DNA from: Pseudofabraea citricarpa
Lineage: Eukaryota; Ascomycota; Leotiomycetes; Helotiales; Dermateaceae
NCBI GenBank assembly: GCA_029641185.1
Contig: JAPWGK010000011.1
Span: forward strand, 992,001-1,056,000
Direction: 5' to 3'
Length of the DNA: 64,000 bases
A model generated the notes under the pieces. The model made no database searches. It saw only the letters and a list, made by a program, of their open reading frames with translations, and was not told the DNA's origin. Below, one piece after another: positions 54,954 through 64,000 of this stretch (positions within the stretch are counted from its first letter, which is position 1; each line of letters starts with the position of its first letter). A program made the translations under genes and the position numbers.

Positions 54954-57900
54954 TTAATCCCATTCCTCATACCCGGGTCCGTAAGGATGCCACTCCTGAC
55001 CAGGATAAGAAGTCGCACTCATATTCGCTCCCTCCTGCTCCCTCTCAGCCGGTAAATTCTCACCCCGGAGGAAGATCTTCTCTTCCTGCTCCTTCTTGCC
55101 CCTCGTAGTAGATGAAGTCACCTGCTTGCCCTCATGCCCAACGTCGCCATTCTTGAACTTTGCTGCACGAGGCGGCGTCGCACCATAGATATCCTCCTCG
55201 CTTCTTGCAGGCGCAATGACTTCCCGCCTTCTGGCGGCTGTTGACGGCCCGGGACTCTCTATTCGATCAGGCGTGATGCTGGGCGATGATGTGGAGCCTC
55301 GCTTAACTTGTTTCTGTGGTGCCAGAGATCTTACGGCTTCGGCTGATACCTGGCTGACGTCGCTGGTTTGCGTCTTCCGCGTGTTTGAGCGTTCTAGGTC
55401 CTGAGAGCTATCTGCTGTATAGGATTTGGGCCACTGTGGAGGCGATGGAGGAGGAATGTCTGCAGCCACAGGGTTGATTGGAGAAGAGATGGTATCAACT
55501 GGTAGAGGATAACCAGCTGGGCTTTCAGGATGACGTAGTATCGGCTGCTGTAGGCGCTGGATGCTATCATGCTTGATAGCTGGTTCTGGTGTATCGATTG
55601 GTGGTGGTATATCCTGTGAGAGATACTTTGGAGTCTTTCTACCTTCAGGCGATGTTCTTTTATTGCTTGACTCATCTTCGCCCGGAAGACTTAGTTGATA
55701 TGGTCTTTGTTGTCCTACAGGTTCTCTGGCTGGAGATCTTGCAATGATCTCTTCCCTACTGAGTCTTCGAGGAGCTCGTCGACGCTGATAGTCCTCGTAA
55801 GTCTCTAACGTTCCAAGATTGGGTGGCCTACTTTGTTTCTCTCTAACTTCATTTGTTCCATCAATTTGCGGCAATGTTGGCGCCTGGTCTTGTAAAATAT
55901 GTTGAGTTTGTATATGTGGTAGCCCATTGTAGGCCTGCCCTTGCTGCATGTATCGAGGGTCCATATGCTGACTGAAACCTCGAGGATCATAATTGCTATT
56001 TACTTGAGAATCAACACCTCGTACGAGCGAGTAACCCCCAGGGATGGGTACACTATCATAAACAGGCTCTCTGCTAGGACGGCGACCGCGGTCTAGTTGT
56101 TGCTGGGATTGGTATTGAGATTGATTAAAGGGCACACCGTCTTCATGCCAAGGAACCGACCGTGGTTGCTGTTGCTGTTGCTCATGCTGCTGCATAAAAG
56201 GCTGTGGCTGTACACTGAGATCGGGCACTGTTGGCTGAGGCGACAGAGGCTTTGCGTTGACCTCTTGATCATCTGGACGTCTTTCTTCCTGCTGAGATTT
56301 GCGACCAATAATACCACCAAAAAATCCAGAGCTGGAAGTACGCCTTGACCGAGACTCTTGTCTGTGCTTCGAGCTGTCACGAAAAGAAGGTTGCTTTGTT
56401 AGCACGTTTCGTTGTTGACTCTTCGTTCGAGCTGGCTTGGGTGCTGCAGCAGGCCCTGGCTGATACTGAGGTCCTCCAATTGGCTGTTGTCCACTTTGTC
56501 CACTTGACATTCTGATGGGTTCTGAACGACGAACATGCTGAGGGTGTTGTGATTGGTTTGTTGGGGGCAGTGGCTTTTGAAAAGCTGGAGAAATTTGCTC
56601 TGTTTCATTCTCGCTCGGAGCTAGTCCTGCTGTATCATTTGTTGTGGAGTTTGAACTCGAATTGCGCTTCTCACGCCCACCAAACATACTACTTAAAACA
56701 GAGAAACGTTTCTTCTTCCCAGTAGTATCATCAGGAATGTTGGAAGTTGAAGCCCTTGAAAGTTTTTTGCCTTTCGGTTTTGGTGCAGATGAGCTTGAAC
56801 TGGCAAAGAACGATCGTTTCTTTTCGGGCTGAGACAAAGGTGAAGGCTGCGGATTCATAAAATTTAACAAATCTGTACGAGATCCAGAAGCCTGAGCAGT
56901 AACGCTATCACGACTTTGTGGTGGACCAGTTCCAGCGGTCGAAGAACGATTGATACCACCAAAAAGACTTGATCGACGCTTGTGTTTGTTTCGTGCCTGT
57001 GCTTCCTCAGATGTGATACTAGACTCTGACATCTCGTTCCCTCGAGAATCAATAGGTCTGCCACTGTCGTCACGGGATATAGACTGCCCTCTCTCCCGTG
57101 ATGCGTTCCGAGAAATCTTGCCACCTAGATCCCGGAAAAAAGAATTCCTTCTTGAGGCGCCGCCACGTGGTTGATCTACAGGTGGACCAACTCCTGGAAG
57201 CTGATACTCGCTAGTTTGTTGCCTTGGCAGAAAGGCTTCATCACGATGAATGGGGGCCTGATAGTAGCCATCAGGAATGTCACCACTATCTCTCGGAGCA
57301 TCTTCTACTTGCTGGCCTGGACGGAAAAGTTGAGGGTATCTATAGGCTGCTGATGGGGGTTGATCAAATGAATTCTGCTGATTTGGCATTGCAGGTCTAG
57401 GAACAACATCAGGTCGCTGGCCATTCTGCATGAATGGTCGATTTTGCATAGGATCAACATATTGTCGCTGATTTGTAGGGGGAGGGACAGCGTTGGGTCG
57501 CCAAGCTTCTTGTGATCTTCGAAGTCCATTTTGAGCAGAAGGGGGCATGGATGAATGTTGCGAGTTAGGGTTCGGTCGCCAGTTATCCTGTGATTTTCTG
57601 TAACTGTCTCTGTCTCCAGGAAGTCGTGGGAGACTAGGCTCCCTCTGTAGATTTGGTTGTTGTTGCATAATCCTCTGCTGGCTTTCATCCCTTGTAATAG
57701 GAAGAAGCTTTGGAAGACTAGGTTCCCTTTGAAGATCTGGTGGTTGCATGGTCCTCTTTTGACTGTTGTCTCTTGCGATAGGAAGAAGCCGTGGAAGGCT
57801 AGGCTCCCTTTGCAGATTTGCTTGTGGCATAACCGTTTGTTGGCTATATTCCGAAGAGCTGGCATGAACAAGGTCTGGGCGAACGTGTGCTTGTACCTGA

Positions 57901-60900
57901 TATTGACTGGGAGGGCGACTATTTGACTGAGGTGGTATCCCACGGTCGACAGCATCAAATTCAGGTGGAGCTGATTCAACAGCACCTGGATTACCTTGTC
58001 TGCTATTGCTACTTACCAATTCTTCCTGATTTGGAACAGGGCCATCCTCGTCCTCATCATCAATAGGGAAGCGTGGCTTGGCTTGCCGCGGTCCAAATCC
58101 AAAACCGAATGTTGAAGTCCTTCGGATAGGTGGTAAACCTCTGAATGATGGATCCCTTGGAATAGGTTCGTCTGGTTCGGTTTGCTTTGAGGCTGGGTTA
58201 GGACGAACGCCTGCATCGTTATTTTGGAGCAAAGTTGACGGACCCTTTGTAAACGGGTCTTCTGGTTCGGCTTGCTTCGAGATTGGGTCAGGACGAACTG
58301 CATCATCACTGCTTCGGAATGAAGCCGAAGGAGTCCGCAGCTCATGTGAAATGACATGGGCACGAACTGGAGTAGTGGGAGAATGTGGTGAGGACATGGT
58401 GATGTCAAAACTGCCACGGGGTCGGTGGAGTATGCTTGTTTGTACTTCAACAGCTTTGGCAAGTCCAACTTCGACTTCTGGTGTTATTTTACGTTCGGGG
58501 GTGACCATAACCCATTCATCATCTCGAGCAGGCTCTTCGGGTGCATCGTAAAAAGAGGCATCTCCGCTGTTAGAACGATCACTCTTTTCTTCCTGCACCG
58601 GAACTGGAGCAAGATGTTTCGGCCTCTCTTCGAAGTTGAAGCCCTCTTCCTCAACGATAGGTGTAGCATTGTATGGATCCCATGAGGGTTGATCCTTACT
58701 TATCGGTACTGGGCCGGAAAGGCTGTCTTGTGGGGCAGATTGATTGATCTCCGGAATGTGGCTGGTGCTTGCCGGAGCATCCGGAAGGACCTGGAGAGAT
58801 TGCAATTGAGTTGCCTCGTGAGACGTGTCTTGTACAAAACTTGGGGTATTATTAAGCAGGCCCACGGGGGTGTTGGATGTATCTGGTGTGTTCGGAAAAT
58901 CGCGTGGCTCGGTGGGTCGCGATGGCGTCAAATCCCTTGATTCTCTTGAGTGTCGCGAAGAGGAATCTAGATGGACTGTCGATCGGGATAAGGCAAGGGG
59001 TAAACCCCAGGAAGTCCGTCGCTCATTCTTTGGTTTGGGAGATGTTTCTGTCTGTAGGGGACATCAAATCTTAGCAATGTGTACAAAGCATACTAAATCA
59101 TGAAAAGCAGAAAGGAACAAGACGCTGGAATTTGCCTAGTGGTACAAATCCTGCCAAACATGAATGTGTGCCAGATCAGAAAAGTCATGAAGTATCGGCC
59201 GTCAAAATTAGTAAGAAATAATCATCAATAGCAAGAAATAACGCCCCATCGCCTACATGCGGCTCGGCTCTAAAGGAGATGTCAATCTACCTTGTCTCCG
59301 CCACCGCTTCCTCGAAATCGACTCTTGCCTTTGGCAAGCAGACCCTTCCCAGCCTTAGCAGCACCTTTACCCGCCTTGCCACTAAAGATACCGGCAGTGT
59401 GTAATAATTCTTTCCCCTTTGCCTGTACCTGTTGGCTAGTTATTTTCCCACCTCCAGTAGCGAAGCCCTGCTGAGAACCGGCAGGAATGCTAGGCCCAGG
59501 TCTAGACGACGGAGAGGTAGGAGTTGTCGGAGAACTAGCATTAAGATATTGTTGATAGTATGGCTGAGGCGGTTGTAAAGACGCCCCTGTCTTAATGAAC
59601 TTAGATCTTGCAGATCCATTTGTGGTACTAGTTCCCCAGATACCACCTGCTCCACTTAAGTGCTCTGGATGTTGGTCTTGTAAAGCCAACAACCAATCAG
59701 AAAGACCCGAATCCATGGCAGCAAAGCGATGCCTATGTTCATCAAAAGTTTGGATGCGCTGATCTGAATCGCCCATAGCCGCGATTTCTTTGAAAGCAAG
59801 AAGTTTAGTGTCAGGGTGTGAAAAATGCTGGCCTGGTGAAGCAACACCAGAAGCCAGGTTGGTCATTGAAGGAGATCCTGAGAAAGATACAGAGGTTTGA
59901 TCCAAGCCATCAGGGTTATACGGAAGCGGGGATCTAGCGGGATGTTCATCTTCTGGTGGCGTAGGTGAGACTGGGTACGAAGAGACCCTTGGGTCTTTCT
60001 CTTCAGCCAACGAGAGCCTGCGACCTGGCTCTGCTGAGGGTGTTTGCGAATGATGATGTGCATGAGAGACGGCAGTAGCGCCTACTACTCCTGCTGCTGC
60101 TCCAGTCAACACGGCTGCATCTCTTCCATGATGATCCTCGGATGACACCGAGGTGCGGGTACTCTTCGCTGCGTCTTCTTCTTCATGCACTGCAGTCTGC
60201 TCTTGAAAGGGTGGCTCTCGTGTAGCCAGAGGATCGTTCAGCTCACCAACGGGCTCAGTAGAAGGAAGTTCTGCTGGGTCTTTAATGTCGGGAGAGGTTT
60301 CAGAGTTTGGGTCTGGAATGTTGACATTCTCTTTGCTTCGTTCCCACGAGAAACGAGTGCTTAGAGAAGGTCTTGGTTCATGAGTGGATAATTGACTACG
60401 GCGAGTATTGAGAGGAGGAGTTGGAGGAATTTCGGGATCCTCGTTCTTGGGAGCGTCCATGGCAATAGTAGGCAGGGCTGGATGCTCTAGCACCTCGGGA
60501 ATTGCTTCACGAGTTGTATGCTTTGACAATTGAGGTGATTCTTCATCAGCTTCATCACCCCAATAGTTATCATATATTGAGTCGGGAATATAAGCACTCT
60601 CTCTTCCCTGTCCTGCTGCTAATGGCTCATCGAGCTGATCTGGCTCTAGTGAATCAGGCCTGGTCCCAGCGTCTGATGGGCGGGGGCTGAGGCTCTTGAT
60701 GATCTCCTTTCGTAATTTATCGCTTTCTTGGTCCTGTGGACGAGTGTCTGTACTTAGAGTGGGTAGTACTTGAGGTCGCGATGGAGGTTGAAGGCCTTCA
60801 TCCGATGTGTCAGATGGCTGTCGTTGTTTTAAAGGTACGGTCGGCTTTGGAAAGTAGCCTGAGGCATCATCCGCAATGATTTCAGGAGCAGGTGTATCCT

Positions 60901-63334
60901 TGGGAGGTGGTGTAGGCGCTGCACTCGAGTTTGTTGAGATGGTTCTATCGGTCACGGCAGGTCGCAATTGAGCCTCGGGTGAGACGCGTTCCAGGTTCGG
61001 TAACAGACGTGGGTCCAAAGCATTGGCTGAATAGACATTTCCACTTGGCGCCATCGAAAGATCAGGGGTGGGCATGGCATCATAAGATGGGATGGCCCTA
61101 GAAGTCTCGCTTACAGAATCATCTGGAGTATCTTGGTCCTTTCCAATATTTTGAGTAGTCGCAACATCAACTGGAGAATCAGCCCGAGGTAACGGATGCT
61201 TTGCGGTAGTCGGTGTTATGTCATACTCTTCATCATGACCCTCGCGAATAGGTGAAACCTTGGAGACGGCCGCCTGATTACCGACCAAATCCGATGACTC
61301 GGGTAAGTCAACGTCTTCATTTGGTGTGGCATTGCCAGTATTTGTCGTTGCAAAAGAAGTCCAACCGCCAGGTAATTGTGGTCTGAAACTTTGCTCACGC
61401 TCGGCTACGGGCCGAGTCTGTCCTGAAGGATTTTCAACGTTGGGCAACGGAGCAATGGCTGTATTATCTGGAGCTCGGGACAGTAGAGCCTGTTCTGCTT
61501 GTGGTACAGAATCGTTCCTCGCAAGATCTGGTGTCCGTGCTGGACTATTGCCTGGGCTAGGTGTGCTGAGATCTCTTCTGTGTCCGGGCTTGAAATATGG
61601 TGGAAGTGGAGTGTCTTCTTCGTTAGTGGTCGGATATTGAGGATCAGCATTTCCTTGCACTGGCGACGTCTCGTTCACAACTTCTAAAACCGCAGCATTG
61701 GAATTATCTCGATTCCTGCTGTCAGGATTCGCTGCACTGGGAACTCTGCTCATTATAGGGCTTATGCCAGTAGTGCCTGTACTTTCACTGTCCGTCCTCC
61801 TTACCCCACTGCCACTTCGAGAAGCAGGCGTCGCTGGGACAGAGGAATCATTCGATCGGTCGGGTCTATCAAAAGCTTGATGGACCACAGATCTGAACCC
61901 CAGTGACGGTTGATTACGGAGAGCAGGGTCGGAAGTCGGAGGAGAACTGGGGTGAATTGTGCTGGCAGAAATAGGTGTAGACTCTTGCTCTGGCGGCAAA
62001 GCCTCACCCTCCGGGTTTCTTTCAGAGAACATATCCATCCCGAAGCCAGACATGCGATTTAGGTCTGGTAGTTTCGGACTTGTTGTCTGTACTCGTGTTT
62101 CCTGGGCGTAGTCCTGTTCCGAAGTTGACGGTGCTTCAGAACCGGCTGCCGCTCTCCCTGGATCTTGAGTCGCGTCAAATCCGTCAAATCCGTACTCACT
62201 TTTACGCTCTTGTACAGGAGCAAGCATCGGCATAAGTTTCCGGCCGGAATCAGAACCATCATCAGCCTCCATGCTCCCACGATGTCTACCAAAACCCAGA
62301 CTCTCGGTATTCGGCTGCTCTCGGCCATATAACTTCTTTCCTGGAGAAGATGACCTATCTCGAGATTGATCTCGTGCGCTATTCTTCGCGGGAGATTCAG
62401 ATCTTTCACTAAATCTCGTACCCAGAATTGAGTCCATGCTAGGTCGACCAGATTCCATAGACTGTCTTTCTCTTTCCCGTTCTTCATCCGCTCTGCGATA
62501 TATATCTGCTGGTCGGATAAAAGGTAGAGCTTTAGTCGTGGAGGCAGCTGGCGCAGCAGCAGAAGACCTAGCCGAGCTACCAGGAGATGCCGAGCGTTCT
62601 GAAGTCCATGGCTTAGGCCCTGAAGACTCCTGGGGGCTTCGAATTGGGTTCGACTTTTGGCTCATACTGCTCTTTCTGGGCGGGAACTTAGTGGTGACCG
62701 GCTCCGCTCCACCCTGTGAAGCTGAAGGTGTACGGGTATGCAATGGTGGAACCACGGCTGAAGGTGAAAAATCACGTCGGGCCTGGTAATCACTCGAGGG
62801 GGTTCTTGTGTCTGATAGTGGAGACACAATTGCCTTCGATGGCGAATCATTTGGTCCGGGTTGATATGATAATTGTGGTGAACCAGATGTAGGAGAAACA
62901 ATCTGACTAACACTTCGAGGAGCTATATTATGAGGTTGCTGTGTAGTAATATGCAAAGATGGAGGTCCGCTTGCAACTCGAAGACTGGGAGCTACGTTAG
63001 CAGGAGCTATCTGCGAAAATCGTGTTGCTGGTGCCGGTGCTGCTGCTGAAGAGGGTGGTTGACTTGGCCCACTTGAAAAGTTGCGCTTTTCATCATCGGC
63101 ATCAAAGGAATTTGAGCGCCCTCTGGTGGCAGGCAGCGATGGCAGATCACCATAGTTCTTCTTGTTATTGTCTCCAATGGGTGACTGCATCGCTTGGCCT
63201 TTCTGTCGCAGACCCGTCGGTTTAGAAATCGGAGGCGGCGGAGGATCATATTCATCATCATCGTCTCCCCAATCATCCCCTCCATAGTCGACCGGCTTTG
63301 CTTCAACCCATTTCTTTGTCTTCTGGCGATTCAT
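54954..63334 (-). CDS. Giant intrinsically disordered protein
   Basis: I read two very long frames as one gene: exon 1 is 63334-59291 (1,348 codons) and exon 2 is 59051-54954 (1,366 codons), giving about 2,713 residues. They are joined by a 239-base intron with GTAGAT donor, CTACAG acceptor and phase 0. The N-terminus 'KKWVEAKPVDYGGDDWGDDD' with a following Pro run is a conserved-looking fungal motif. Most of the protein is Ser/Pro/Gln/Asp-rich and predicted disordered. Possible ordered islands are a helical segment near residue 1,200 ('FKEIAAMGDSDQRIQTFDEH', 'DWLLALQDQHPEHL') and a Gly/Lys/Ala-rich stretch just before the intron. Exon 2 has repeated 'NLQREPSLPRLLPI' motifs and several basic 'RRNSFF', 'RRSSLFGG' and 'KRFSVLSSMFGG' boxes, possible kinase sites or short linear motifs. 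The function is not recognised; a scaffold role, for example at cortical actin, is a guess. Two separate genes remain possible. Confidence 0.7.
57390..58010 (-). repeat. NLQREPSLPRL internal repeats
   Basis: Inside the giant gene, at roughly 57620-57830, three to four degenerate units of about 75-81 bases encode a 'QREPSLPRLLPI' motif followed by an ARDxSQ/TRDxSQ linker. The units stay in frame. Boundaries are approximate. Confidence 0.55.
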
Positions 63335-64000
63335 ATTCGTCTTATAGGAGGTGGGAGTCGCGGCCCCAGAAGAGAGAGGGCTCCTGTACAGTACATGATG
63401 AGTAAATGGGATCTGGAAGTCCTATCTGGAGATAAGGTAGCTCACATCGGAGACTGCTCCTTTTCGAACTCATTTCGAAATGGGCGCGCCATTCTGGCAA
63501 TTCTCAGAGCCTCGCAGTCAACGAGACATGTACCACTGTGACCATACGTCCATGAGGATGTTTTGTGCGTTGATGGCTGTGCTGTTTACAAGGGGGAAGG
63601 TTGCGATTACGCAGGATGTGCCCAGTGATTGATTGATTAAATGAGCTGTTGATCGCGTCTTCTTTGGGTCGGCAAGTCGATCAGTCGCGAGCCACGAAGC
63701 TCCGGGGGCGGCGGCTACAGTGGCAGATAACAGAGCAAAGAGAGGTGGGCAGGATTGAGGCAAAGTGACAATGAGGAGCGCGACGACGTAGGACGATGGA
63801 CGATGATAAAGTGAAAGGGCGCAAATTGTTTGAATTCCTGCTTCCTTGAATAGAATGTCTTCTTCAGCCATGGCCATTTCTGATTCGCTGTTCCCCCGCT
63901 GCCCGGCTGCCGGGTCCGTCATCTGTCCAGCAAGCTGCTGCTCAGCCACACACGTGCTCGAACTAAGGCAGTGGCAGTGGCAGTGGCACCTGCACTCACG
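63335..64000. other. Promoter/5' UTR of the giant gene
   Basis: A 143-codon minus-strand frame (63949-63518) is open here but has no domain and is probably the 5' leader. The far end has a GTGGCA-type short repeat (GCAGTGGCAGTGGCAGTGGC). Any next gene lies outside the window. Confidence 0.45.

Noticed and set aside
56093..63306. Many 60-226-codon frames inside the giant gene
   Set aside because: They are shadows caused by the low-complexity composition of the long open frame.
63518..63949. 143-codon minus-strand frame upstream of the giant gene
   Set aside because: No domain, no codon pattern or splice partner. It fits the 5' leader position and stops before the giant gene's start.

Overview
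The window looks like nuclear DNA from a filamentous ascomycete, most likely a leotiomycete-type fungus (that class is an inference). Coding exons are interrupted by short introns, mostly about 45 to 60 bases, with GTRAGT-like donors and CTAAC-like branch sites. The gene content is typically fungal: an SRPK-type kinase, an aquaglyceroporin of the Fps1 NLA type, NmrA-like and aminoglycoside-phosphotransferase-like proteins, TAH18, ankyrin and F-box proteins, a MYND protein and a hexose/quinate-type MFS carrier. I rebuilt gene models by hand by matching splice phase across exons; the multi-exon models reported as complete keep a multiple of three and end in a stop.

Layout. 0.6-4.3 kb: a kinase remnant, an SRPK-like kinase and a repeat-containing Ser/Tyr-rich protein, all on the minus strand. 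6.3-9.1 kb: a single-domain class I terpene cyclase (+) convergent with an aquaglyceroporin (-). 11.5-16.2 kb: an NmrA-like protein, then a phosphotransferase-like gene (+) flanked by two paralogous small proteins of unknown function (-). 17.0-23.7 kb: a conserved block with TAH18 (-), a two-RRM RNA-binding protein (+) and a Gcs1-type ArfGAP (+). 23.8-31.1 kb: a lineage-specific region holding two divergently oriented paralogous coiled-coil genes, a third decayed copy with a 100-bp tandem expansion, and several simple repeats. 31.4-36.6 kb: a small kinase, an AT-rich block and an MFS sugar carrier that lacks its first membrane segment. 36.6-41 kb: largely gene-free, with an 80-bp perfect inverted repeat and an alpha/beta-hydrolase scrap. 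41-48.1 kb: a large ankyrin protein and an F-box/ankyrin protein. 50-52 kb: a MYND protein and a frameshifted 2EXR-like gene. 53.4-54.4 kb: a 13-copy degenerate tandem array. 55-63.3 kb: one giant disordered protein of about 2,713 residues, joined across a phase-0 intron.

No single metabolic cluster is evident. The terpene cyclase has no P450, prenyltransferase or regulator beside it. The least explained elements are the coiled-coil family with its inverted head-to-head arrangement, the 13-copy array, the 80-bp inverted repeat, and the paralogous pair of small proteins with an invariant His and Cys. No CRISPR array and no complete rRNA or tRNA gene was seen.
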